DNA of 16,880 bases, from the NCBI GenBank assembly GCA_051745395.1, contig JBNJEA010000063.1, positions 1-16,880 of the forward strand. The letters run 5' to 3'. The position numbers and the translations under genes were made by a program. The DNA comes from JBNJEA01 sp051745395 (lineage in GTDB: Bacteria > Desulfobacterota > Desulfobacteria > Desulfobacterales > Desulfosalsimonadaceae). Below, piece after piece: positions 8,604 through 15,218 of this stretch (positions are counted from its first letter, which is position 1; each line of letters begins with the position of its first letter). Under the pieces are notes generated by a model that was not told where the DNA came from, ran no database searches, and saw only the letters and a list, made by a program, of their open reading frames with translations.

Positions 8604-8648
8604 CGATTTTATTAATTAAGATCAAATCAGGAAGTGGAAGTCGAAAAA

Positions 8649-9662
8649 ATGCAAAGCCGATTGAAAAATTGTTGCCGGTATCAGTATCATTTTATCTTCT
8701 GGCTGCTGCTGTTTGCCGGCGGTTTTACCATGGTGTTTCCCGGTGGTGTCCCGGCGGCCGAGGTGGTTGATCGGATCGTGGCCATCGTCAATGACGACAT
8801 CATTCGTCTGTCCGAGCTAAATGAACGGTTTGAGCCCGCTGCCGAAAAGATCCGGTCGGAAGACCTTTCGACCGAAGAAGAGGAAGAAAAACTCTATGAT
8901 GCGCGCAGCCGCATTCTCGATGACATGATCGATCAGGCCCTGGCCGACCAGCAGATTCAGGAAGCCGGTATCCAGGTCGGGGCACAGGAAGTCGATGCGG
9001 CCATCGAGCAGGTCAAGCAGATGAATCGTTACACGGATGAAGACATCCGGCAGGCGCTGCAGATGCGCGGCTTGACCATGGAATCCTACCGGAAGGAAAT
9101 CAAAAACCAGATCCAGCGCAACAGGCTGGTCAACCGGAAAGTCAAGTCGAGTATCGTGATTACCGACTCCGATGTCCGGCAGTATTATGAAAACCATCGG
9201 GAAAAATACGGCGGCAAAACCCGGTACCGGTTGCGCAATATTTTCATGCCGTATCCGCAATACGGCGACAGGCAGGACCGGGAAAAGGTGCGCGAAGAAA
9301 TGGAAGCGGTTTTGGACAAGCTGGAAAACGGGGCCGATTTCAATGAAATGGCCCGAACGCACTCCGATGGGCCCAATGCGGAAGACGGCGGTGAGCTTGG
9401 CAATTTTGCAGTAAAAGACCTGTCCGACAAAGTGCGGCCGGTCATCGAAAACCTTGAAGCCGGGCAGTTTTCCGATGTGATTGAAACCGAGCGCGGCTTC
9501 CAGATATTTTACCTCGAAGACGTCATCACAAGCCAGGGGCAATCGTTTGAGGACGTATCGGCTGAAATCGAGAAGGAACTCTACGATCAGGCGGTGAATC
9601 GAAAATTCGAGAACTGGGTGCAATCCCTTCGGGAAGAGGCCCATATCAAAATCATCCGATAG
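8649..9662 (+). CDS. SurA/PpiC-type periplasmic peptidyl-prolyl isomerase
   Basis: This 337-residue secreted protein combines a SurA-like chaperone part with one parvulin domain, and should help outer-membrane proteins fold in the periplasm. A signal peptide covers about 1-37 (basic start, core FIFWLLLFAGGFTMVF, cleavage after VPAA). The SurA N-terminal motif VVDRIVAIVNDDIIRLSEL follows at once, with a helical segment to about 170. The parvulin domain lies at about 192-294, with HSDGPNAEDGGELG and ERGFQIFYLED. E. coli SurA has two parvulin domains; only one is present here. ATG at 8649 is chosen because GGAAG lies eight bases before it. A GTG at 8634 would add five residues but abuts its own SD. 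It starts 45 bases after mfd. Whether it is the SurA orthologue or a paralogue cannot be settled here. Confidence 0.92.
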   Translation: MQSRLKNCCRYQYHFIFWLLLFAGGFTMVFPGGVPAAEVVDRIVAIVNDDIIRLSELNERFEPAAEKIRSEDLSTEEEEEKLYDARSRILDDMIDQALADQQIQEAGIQVGAQEVDAAIEQVKQMNRYTDEDIRQALQMRGLTMESYRKEIKNQIQRNRLVNRKVKSSIVITDSDVRQYYENHREKYGGKTRYRLRNIFMPYPQYGDRQDREKVREEMEAVLDKLENGADFNEMARTHSDGPNAEDGGELGNFAVKDLSDKVRPVIENLEAGQFSDVIETERGFQIFYLEDVITSQGQSFEDVSAEIEKELYDQAVNRKFENWVQSLREEAHIKIIR

Positions 9663-9708
9663 CAGCCGCCTTGCACCCGCTTTGGTGTCAGACAGGTTAT
9701 CTCGCGAG

Positions 9709-10515
9709 ATGGGTTGGGGTCGTGCGGTGGAACATAGAGCATTTCAAGGGCAATCTCGTGCCGTTTCTTTTGGCCGGTACCTGAAAGCCATCCGGGAACA
9801 TCAGGGCATTGCCCTGCATACGGTGGCCGAACGCATCTGTGTTAACCTGTGGCAACTGACCCTCATTGAGGCCGAAGACCATGACCGGCTGCCCAGCGAG
9901 GTCTATGTAAAAGGGATACTGCGGGCATATGCCAAGCAGGTCGGCGTGGATCCCGATGATGTGATTGAGCGCTACAATCTCAACCGCGCCGCCTATCAGC
10001 AGGCTGCCCGGGCCGAAGCCGATATACTGACATCAGGGAAACAATCCGTATCCCGGATGCTGCTTGCGCTCTCCGTGCTGCTCGTCATTGTATGCGGATC
10101 GCTTTACGGATTTTACGCGTTGCAAAACGGAATCGGGGCAGTATTTTCCGGACAGGGGCCACAGGAAAACAAATCTGCTGACAAGCCCGCCGCCGCTCCG
10201 GAAACCGGCGGCAAAGACGGTGTTTCCCGGCCGGCGCCCCGGGCGGTTGAGACCCAAACAAAGGAAAAACTGTCTTTAACCATTGACGCGGTTGCCGAAA
10301 CCACGATCAATGTCCAGATTGACAGCAAAAAGTATACAAAATACCGGCTTGAGCCCAATGACGAGGTTCAGCTTGAAGCCACCCGACGCTTTAACCTTTT
10401 AATCAGCGATGCCGATGGAGTCCGCCTCCGCTTAAACGGTCAACCCGTCAATGTGCCGGGGGAACCGGGTCGGTCGGTAAACCTGGTGCTGCCGCAGGAT
10501 GACGGGGACCGATAA
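9709..10515 (+). CDS. RodZ-like helix-turn-helix membrane protein
   Basis: This is a single-pass inner-membrane protein of the RodZ family; RodZ links the MreB cytoskeleton to wall synthesis in rods. With the ATG at 9709 it has 268 residues: cytoplasmic helix-turn-helix (HTH_25 type, about 21-82, from FGRYLKAIREHQG), one membrane helix at about 117-138 (LLALSVLLVIVCGSLYGFYA), a Pro/Ala/Lys-rich linker, and a C-terminal DUF4115-type beta domain at about 188-262. It is shorter than E. coli RodZ (337), mainly in the linker. The start is uncertain: TTG 9682, GTG 9685, ATG 9709 and GTG 9724 are in frame and none has a clear ribosome site. The stop overlaps mgtE by one base. No mreB is nearby, so the role rests on domain layout; a membrane-bound transcription factor is the alternative. 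Confidence 0.87.
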   Translation: MGWGRAVEHRAFQGQSRAVSFGRYLKAIREHQGIALHTVAERICVNLWQLTLIEAEDHDRLPSEVYVKGILRAYAKQVGVDPDDVIERYNLNRAAYQQAARAEADILTSGKQSVSRMLLALSVLLVIVCGSLYGFYALQNGIGAVFSGQGPQENKSADKPAAAPETGGKDGVSRPAPRAVETQTKEKLSLTIDAVAETTINVQIDSKKYTKYRLEPNDEVQLEATRRFNLLISDADGVRLRLNGQPVNVPGEPGRSVNLVLPQDDGDR

Positions 10516-11870
10516 TGGCAAACGACAGGCACTACATTCTCATTGAAACCATCAAGCGGTTGTTGCGGCGGGGCGCCTATACGCGATTGGAAAAAATCGT
10601 CAGCAAGGTTCATGCCGCCGATCTGTCCACCATATTCCCATCGCTTTCCGTTTCCCAGCAGCGCAGGCTCTTTCGTTTAATCCAGAACCGCGAACAGCAG
10701 GGCGTTGTTTTAACCGAGCTCGACAATGACATTGTCCAGTCGATCATCGAGGACCTAAGCCTCGATGAAATTGCCCGGATTCTGGAACAGATGCCCACCG
10801 ACGATGCGGCCGCCTTTATCAAGCTGCTGCCGCAGGAAGACGCCGACACGGTGCTGGCGAAAATCCGCAAAACCGGCGGCGAAGACGTGGAGGGGCTGCT
10901 GCGGTATCCCGACGATACCGCCGGCGGCATCATGATCCCGGATTTTATCGCCTTAAAGGATTACATGACCGCCGGCGAGGTCATTTCCACCCTGCAGTCC
11001 AAGGAGTACAAAGACATCGAGATGCCGTTTTATATCTATGTCATTGATGACGAGGAACGGCTCGTCGGTGTCTGCTCGCTTCGCCAACTGGTGCTGGTGC
11101 CGCCGTCCACGCCGCTGAAGGACTTTATGCAAAGCGACGTGATTTCGGTGACCACCGATATGGACCAGGAGGAAGTGGCCAAAATCGTGGCCCGGTATAA
11201 TTTTTTGGCCGTACCGGTCATCGATCACGACAACCGGATGGTCGGGCTGGTCACCGTCGATGACGTCATCGATATTTTCCGGGAGGAAGCCACAGAAGAC
11301 ATTTTGAAAATGGCCGGTGTCGGCGAGGAGTTCGTGGAGACCAAGTCCGTTTTCAGCAGCACCCGCATCCGGGTGCCGTGGCTGTTTGCCAGTTGCGTGG
11401 GCGGAATTGTCGCGTTTTTCGTTATCGGGCATTTCGAGGAAAGTTTGCGGAAAGTGTCCTATCTTGCCGCTTTTATTCCAGTGATCATGGGGATGGGCGG
11501 AAACGTGGGCATCCAGTCGTCGACCATCGTGGTCCGCGGTCTGGCCACCGGCCGGATCTTAATTCAGGACCTGTGGCGTGTGGTTTTAAAGGAAGTTGCC
11601 GTGGGCCTGATTCTCGGGGCCTTTTACGGACTGCTGATCGGCGCGTTGGCCCAGTTTCAATACGGCACCTCCGGGCTGACCGTGGCCGTCTGCATGGGGG
11701 TTTTGTCCTCGATGTCGGTGGCCGCCATTGTCGGCTCGCTTCTGCCGATGCTTTTTGCGCGCATCGATGTCGATCCGGCCGTTGCCACCGGCCCGTTTGT
11801 CACCACGGCCATCGATATTTTAAGTGTTTATTTTTATTTTCAGCTCGCATCCCTGCTCCTTGGACTTTAG
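10515..11870 (+). CDS. mgtE: magnesium transporter MgtE
   Basis: MgtE is a homodimeric inner-membrane magnesium channel gated by intracellular Mg2+. At 451 residues it has the usual length and order: helical MgtE N domain (about 30-130), a pair of CBS domains (about 140-258), a connecting helix, and the membrane domain (about 285-450). The pore signature MGGNVGIQSSTIVVRG (327-342) and DPAVATGPFVTTAID (420-434) are intact. Asp434 corresponds to the pore Asp that binds Mg2+ (Asp432 in the Thermus protein). The ATG shares one base with the stop of the RodZ-like gene (TAATG), and recO begins three bases after its stop, so it is embedded in an operon. No Mg2+ riboswitch is seen before it; control is probably at the protein level through the N and CBS domains. 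Confidence 0.97.
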   Translation: MANDRHYILIETIKRLLRRGAYTRLEKIVSKVHAADLSTIFPSLSVSQQRRLFRLIQNREQQGVVLTELDNDIVQSIIEDLSLDEIARILEQMPTDDAAAFIKLLPQEDADTVLAKIRKTGGEDVEGLLRYPDDTAGGIMIPDFIALKDYMTAGEVISTLQSKEYKDIEMPFYIYVIDDEERLVGVCSLRQLVLVPPSTPLKDFMQSDVISVTTDMDQEEVAKIVARYNFLAVPVIDHDNRMVGLVTVDDVIDIFREEATEDILKMAGVGEEFVETKSVFSSTRIRVPWLFASCVGGIVAFFVIGHFEESLRKVSYLAAFIPVIMGMGGNVGIQSSTIVVRGLATGRILIQDLWRVVLKEVAVGLILGAFYGLLIGALAQFQYGTSGLTVAVCMGVLSSMSVAAIVGSLLPMLFARIDVDPAVATGPFVTTAIDILSVYFYFQLASLLLGL

Positions 11871-11873
11871 ACC

Positions 11874-12644
11874 ATGCCGGGCTTTACAACTTCGGCGATT
11901 TTGCTGCGCCGGATCGATCACGGCGACTATGACCTCATCATATCGTTTCTGACCCGGCTGCGGGGCAAGGTTTCGGTGATGGCCAAAAACGCCAAGAAAA
12001 GCCGGAAGCGTTTTTCCGGGCTCCTTGAGCCGTTTTCCGAACTCGAGGTGGTCTGCTGGACGGTGAGAAACGCCGGCATGCCGATTTTACAGGAAGCGGC
12101 GATGCAGTCGCCGTTTGCCAATATTCGCGGCAATGTCGCAAAAACCGCCTACGCCGCGTATTGGACAGAGCTGACCCATGGCTGGCTGGAGGATTTAAAA
12201 CCGCAGCCGCTGATCTACGACCTGCTGCATTACTGTTTGAATGCAATAGATAAGGATTTGCAGGCCGCGGAAGTGGTCAGCATCATTTTCCAGGTGCGTT
12301 TTATCCGCCTGACCGGGTTTTCGCCGGAGCTGAAAAACTGCCAGCTCTGCGGCCGATCCCTGGATCGGATGCCGGGCAACGCCGTTATTTTAGAGCTTGA
12401 AAAGGGCGGAATAGTATGCCATGGCTGTTCGCCAGGTGAAAATCGATACCGGCTGGCCATGTCCAAGGGCAGCATCAAACAGTTGGCCTGGATGCGGGAT
12501 TATGACATTCCGGCAGTGGAGCGTCTCCGATTGACTCCGAAATCTACCCGGGAGGCCCTGCGCGCCATGGAATCGTTCGTGCCGTATCATCTGGGGCGGG
12601 TGCCGCGGAGCTTGGTGTTTTTAAACCAGATGCGGAAAGAGTGA
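11874..12644 (+). CDS. recO: DNA repair protein RecO
   Basis: RecO works with RecR (and RecF) to load RecA onto SSB-coated single-stranded DNA in gap repair and strand annealing. The 256 residues begin with the OB-fold (about 1-80; TSAILLRRIDHGDYD then LTRLRGKVSVMAKNAKKSRKRF with the basic patch), followed by the helical domain. A four-cysteine zinc finger is present: Cys156 and Cys159 in CQLCG, Cys182 and Cys185 in CHGC. Length and motifs fit the family. ATG at 11874 lies three bases after the mgtE stop, and the next gene starts one base after the recO stop. The position implies co-expression with the upstream genes. Confidence 0.96.
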   Translation: MPGFTTSAILLRRIDHGDYDLIISFLTRLRGKVSVMAKNAKKSRKRFSGLLEPFSELEVVCWTVRNAGMPILQEAAMQSPFANIRGNVAKTAYAAYWTELTHGWLEDLKPQPLIYDLLHYCLNAIDKDLQAAEVVSIIFQVRFIRLTGFSPELKNCQLCGRSLDRMPGNAVILELEKGGIVCHGCSPGENRYRLAMSKGSIKQLAWMRDYDIPAVERLRLTPKSTREALRAMESFVPYHLGRVPRSLVFLNQMRKE

Positions 12645-12645
12645 A

Positions 12646-13695
12646 ATGGACCAAGACCTCAGACAAATGCTCGAAACCCGATCCTTTACCGCCTCGGCGC
12701 CGTGCCGCATCGATCTCGGCGGAACCCTGGACATCAGCAGCATCTACTACCCGCTGCTGTACCTGGCGCCGGCCACCTTCAACGCCGCCATCGACATGCG
12801 CACCCGGGTCTTTCTCCATGCCCACACCCCCGGCATGATAAAAATTTCCTCCCGGGGGTTTGAAAGCGCCGAATTTGCCTTAGATGATGCGTCCTTTGAC
12901 CACCCAATGGGCCTGATGTTTGCCATCGCAGCCTATTTTCGCATCGATGGCATCCATATTCAAATTGAGTCCGCTTCGCCACCGAAAAGCGCCCTGGGCG
13001 GATCGTCTGCGGCTGCGGTTTCCCTTGTCGCCGCTTATTCAAAGCTGTTGGAAAAAACCGGGCAAAGGCCCGTGACATTTGATCAAATCCCCCTCCTTGC
13101 CCACGCCATAGAAGAAAGCATCGCCGGTGTGCCCTGCGGCCTGCAGGACCACCTGGCCGCCGTTTACGGCGGCGTCAATGCCTGGTACTGGAAGGGCCGG
13201 GCCGGGCCGGCCTTATATGCCCGGCAGACGCTGCTGGAGCCCTACGATGCCGGTTTTTTCAATGATCGCATGGTGGTGGCCTACTGCGGCGTACCCCATG
13301 AATCCAAGGACGTCAACGGCATCTGGATTCGCCGTTTCATTGACGGCACCCACCGGCGGCCCTGGATCGATATTGCCAATATCACCGCGGAATATATCGA
13401 TGCGTTTGCCCGCGGCGACTTGCCGTCCGCTGTTTCTGCCATGAACCGGGAAACTGATATCCGGCGGGAGTTGACCCCCCAGGTCCTCGATGACACCGGC
13501 GAGAAATTCGTGGCGGCCGCCCGACAGCACAATTGCGGCGCCCGGTTTACCGGCGCCGGCGGCGGCGGCTGCATCTGGGCCTTCGGCGACGTCGATGCGA
13601 TGGCCGCGGTCAAGGCGGCCTGGCAAAAGATTGCCGATGCCCATGAGCAGGCGGCGGTGTTGGAGGTGGGCGTGGATATGAAGGGGTTGGAATAA
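12646..13695 (+). CDS. GHMP-family sugar kinase
   Basis: This 349-residue ATP-dependent small-molecule kinase has the three GHMP motifs in order: APCRIDLGGTLDIS (18-31), the phosphate-binding PPKSALGGSSAAA (112-124), and the C-terminal FTGAGGGGCIWAF (301-313). GLQDHLAAVYGG (165-176) has the QD of the heptose-7-phosphate kinase (HddA)/glucuronokinase branch, making Asp168 the likely catalytic acid/base. It is cytoplasmic, with no signal peptide. ATG at 12646 follows the recO stop by one base, so it is the last gene of the tight mfd-to-kinase run. No other sugar-nucleotide or heptose gene lies nearby, so the substrate stays open: heptose phosphate, galactose or another sugar. Galactokinase proper is less likely, because the substrate-binding N-terminus of galactokinase is not apparent. 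Confidence 0.88.
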   Translation: MDQDLRQMLETRSFTASAPCRIDLGGTLDISSIYYPLLYLAPATFNAAIDMRTRVFLHAHTPGMIKISSRGFESAEFALDDASFDHPMGLMFAIAAYFRIDGIHIQIESASPPKSALGGSSAAAVSLVAAYSKLLEKTGQRPVTFDQIPLLAHAIEESIAGVPCGLQDHLAAVYGGVNAWYWKGRAGPALYARQTLLEPYDAGFFNDRMVVAYCGVPHESKDVNGIWIRRFIDGTHRRPWIDIANITAEYIDAFARGDLPSAVSAMNRETDIRRELTPQVLDDTGEKFVAAARQHNCGARFTGAGGGGCIWAFGDVDAMAAVKAAWQKIADAHEQAAVLEVGVDMKGLE

Positions 13696-13713
13696 GAAGG
13701 GGGCAGGGGAGCA

Positions 13714-13765
13714 GGTGTAAGGTGTAAGGTTTTGGGTGTAAGGTATTGAGTTTAAGGTATAAGGT
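13714..13765 (+). repeat. degenerate TAAGGT tandem repeat, tract 1
   Basis: Five GTAAGGT/TTAAGGT/ATAAGGT units occur within 52 bases, some back to back and some spaced by seven-base degenerate units. The last 15 bases (TTTAAGGTATAAGGT, 13751-13765) recur exactly in tract 2. Confidence 0.75.
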
Positions 13766-13803
13766 AAAAAAATGTAAAGCCTTAACAAATTAACCCGGCC
13801 TAA

Positions 13804-13866
13804 GAGTTACGGGTCGGCTCGGTCTCCCCGGGTGAAACCCGCGAGGGGAATACTTCTAAGTAACTC
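13804..13866 (+). repeat. hairpin repeat, copy 1
   Basis: A core of 45 bases (13816-13860) starts GGCTCGGTCTCCC and contains GGGTGAAACCC, so it folds into a small GC-rich hairpin with a GAA loop. One base change and one extra C weaken the stem compared with copy 2. The whole is flanked by a seven-base inverted repeat, GAGTTAC (13804-13810) and GTAACTC (13860-13866), giving an outer stem. About nine tenths of the core positions match copy 2. Confidence 0.75.
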
Positions 13867-13902
13867 GAGGTTCAAGGTCTATGGTTTAAGGTATAAGGTT
13901 TA
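13867..13902 (+). repeat. degenerate TAAGGT tandem repeat, tract 2
   Basis: This tract has TTCAAGGT, then the exact 15-base TTTAAGGTATAAGGT (13885-13899) shared with tract 1, then a run into TTTAAAAAAA. With the hairpin cores it suggests an old duplication of a tract-plus-hairpin unit with a period of about 134-140 bases. Confidence 0.7.
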
Positions 13903-13910
13903 AAAAAACT

Positions 13911-13934
13911 CAGTGCCTTAGTGCCTCAGTGCCT
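13911..13934 (+). repeat. three tandem copies of an octamer
   Basis: CAGTGCCT (13911-13918), TAGTGCCT (13919-13926) and CAGTGCCT (13927-13934) follow one another without gap. It occurs once in the window. Confidence 0.8.
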
Positions 13935-13943
13935 GCTCTTCCA

Positions 13944-14000
13944 GAGTTATTTATAGGCTCGGTCTCCCGGGTGAAACCCGGGAGGGGAGTTACTTCCAAG
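13944..14000 (+). repeat. hairpin repeat, copy 2
   Basis: The core (13956-14000) matches copy 1 with two single-base gaps and a few substitutions. CTCCCGGGT and ACCCGGGAG pair perfectly over nine bases around the loop GAA, giving a stronger hairpin than copy 1. It is preceded by GAGTTAT (13944-13950), like the left flank of copy 1, but the right-hand GTAACTC is missing. Confidence 0.75.
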
Positions 14001-14013
14001 GAAGTCCCTTTTT
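13985..14013 (+). terminator. weak terminator-like hairpin before glyQ
   Basis: ACTTC (13992-13996) pairs with GAAGT (14001-14005) around CAAG. GGG (13985-13987) can add three pairs with CCC (14006-14008) across an unpaired AGTT, and TTTTT follows at 14009-14013. It could end the upstream operon or act as an attenuator for glyQ; the stem is marginal. Confidence 0.35.
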
Positions 14014-14054
14014 GTGTTTTAACAATGATAACGTGAAGCTATAGGTGTGAAACA

Positions 14055-14930
14055 ATGTATTTCCAGGATGTGATTTTATCGCTGCAGCGTTTCTGGGCCC
14101 GCAAGGGCTGCGTGCTGGTCCAGCCCTATGATCTGGAAGTCGGGGCCGGCACGTTTCATCCGGCCACGCTGCTAAAGGCCCTGGGGCCCGAACCCTGGCA
14201 CGTGGCCTATACCCAGCCGTCCCGGCGGCCCACTGACGGCCGCTACGGAGACAACCCCTACCGGCTCCAGCACTATTATCAGTTCCAGGTCCTGCTCAAG
14301 CCGTCGCCCAAAAACGTGCAGACCCAGTTTTTGCAGAGCCTGAAGGCGCTGGGCATCGACGCCATGGATCACGACATCCGGTTTGTTGAAGACGACTGGG
14401 AATCGCCGACTCTCGGGGCCTCCGGGCTGGGCTGGGAGGTGTGGTTAGACGGCATGGAAATCACCCAGTTCACCTATTTCCAGATGGCCGGCAGCATAGA
14501 GGTCCATCCGGTTTCCGTGGAACTGACCTATGGGCTGGAGCGGATTTGCATGTATCTGCAGGGCGTGGACAACGTCTTTGACCTGCAGTGGAACCCGCAG
14601 TTGACCTACGGGGATGTGCACCACCAGCAGGAAGTCGAACAGAGTACCTATAATTTTGAAATCGCCGACGTGTCGAGATTGCATGACTGGTTCGACCAGT
14701 TCGAGGCGGAATCGACGAGGATCGCGGCCGAGGGGTTTGTGCTGCCCGCCTATGAATACTGCCTGAAGTGTTCCCACGTGTTTAACCTGCTCGATGCCCG
14801 GGGCGCCATCAGCGTCACCGAGCGCACCGGCTATATCGCCCGTATCCGCAATTTGGCCCGGGCCTGCGCGGAGCAATATATCCGGCAGCGCGAAATGCTG
14901 GGGTATCCGATGGTAAAGGAGACGGCCTAG
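14055..14930 (+). CDS. glyQ: glycyl-tRNA synthetase alpha subunit
   Basis: This is the catalytic subunit of the bacterial two-subunit class II glycyl-tRNA synthetase, which makes Gly-AMP and charges tRNA-Gly together with GlyS. The 291 residues match the family from end to end (E. coli 303). They start MYFQDVILSLQRFWARKGC, followed by the QPYDLEVGAGTFHPAT block (23-38), the motif-2 region (YTQPSRRPTDGRYGDNPYR, 52-70), WESPTLGASGLGWEVW (115-130) and the motif-3 region ELTYGLERICMYLQG (156-170). AGGTG seven bases before the ATG supports the start. The gene is preceded by the repeat-rich interval and separated from glyS by 288 bases, more than is usual for this pair. Confidence 0.98.
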   Translation: MYFQDVILSLQRFWARKGCVLVQPYDLEVGAGTFHPATLLKALGPEPWHVAYTQPSRRPTDGRYGDNPYRLQHYYQFQVLLKPSPKNVQTQFLQSLKALGIDAMDHDIRFVEDDWESPTLGASGLGWEVWLDGMEITQFTYFQMAGSIEVHPVSVELTYGLERICMYLQGVDNVFDLQWNPQLTYGDVHHQQEVEQSTYNFEIADVSRLHDWFDQFEAESTRIAAEGFVLPAYEYCLKCSHVFNLLDARGAISVTERTGYIARIRNLARACAEQYIRQREMLGYPMVKETA

Positions 14931-15051
14931 CGGGTACGGACAAAGCGGCGATAAGATTTTATGGTTTTTCCGGAATATTCCAGTTAGTGATTTTGAATGT
15001 TTAATCAAGGCATCATGAGTTGCCAAGAATCAATAAAAAAGCAATTTGCTG

Positions 15052-15087
15052 CGTCTGTCATGCCTGCCTCCGCAGGCATGACGGGCG
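15052..15087 (+). repeat. dispersed-type palindrome between glyQ and glyS
   Basis: GTCATGCCTGC (15057-15067) and GCAGGCATGAC (15072-15082) pair perfectly over 11 bases around CTCC. Five further outer pairs, two of them G-T, extend the stem to 15052-15087. It resembles the short dispersed palindromes (GTCATGCC/GGCATGAC type) found in many proteobacterial intergenic regions. There is no adjacent T-run: the nearest is TTTTT at 15099-15103, so it is not a standard terminator. The rest of the 288-base gap (14931-15218) shows no gene. Confidence 0.8.
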
Positions 15088-15218
15088 AGGCGATGTCCTT
15101 TTTGGTTTATGCGCTGGCCTTGCATGGCAATCTTATTTGATGACAGGAATAGAGAACTGGAGCTTTCCATATAGCAGAAAACATTACTCCTAAACTGTAT
15201 TGAATAACAGGTGTTTTC

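Larger units (their letters stand above)
13696..14054 (+). other. gene-free interval with tandem and hairpin repeats before glyQ
   Basis: No coding region is supported in these 359 bases. In order they hold a G-rich start (GGGGGCAGGGG), a tract of GTAAGGT-like heptamers, the first hairpin repeat, a second TAAGGT tract, three copies of an AGTGCCT octamer, the second hairpin repeat, a short terminator-like hairpin and the glyQ ribosome site. The listed repeats occupy a large part of it. Confidence 0.75.

Noticed and set aside
13816..13850. T-box riboswitch before glyQ (GGGTGAAACCCGCG resembles the T-box sequence)
   Set aside because: The bases that should pair with the tRNA acceptor end read TGAA rather than TGGN, no specifier stem or AG bulge is seen upstream, and the element occurs twice.
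13714..14000. CRISPR array
   Set aside because: Only two copies of the larger repeat exist, the sequence between them is itself repetitive, spacing is about 95 bases, and there are no cas genes.
15120..15140. Sigma-54 promoter before glyS (TGGCAATCTTATTTGA)
   Set aside because: The -24 GG is present but the -12 GC is missing, and a housekeeping synthetase gene would not be expected to need sigma-54.
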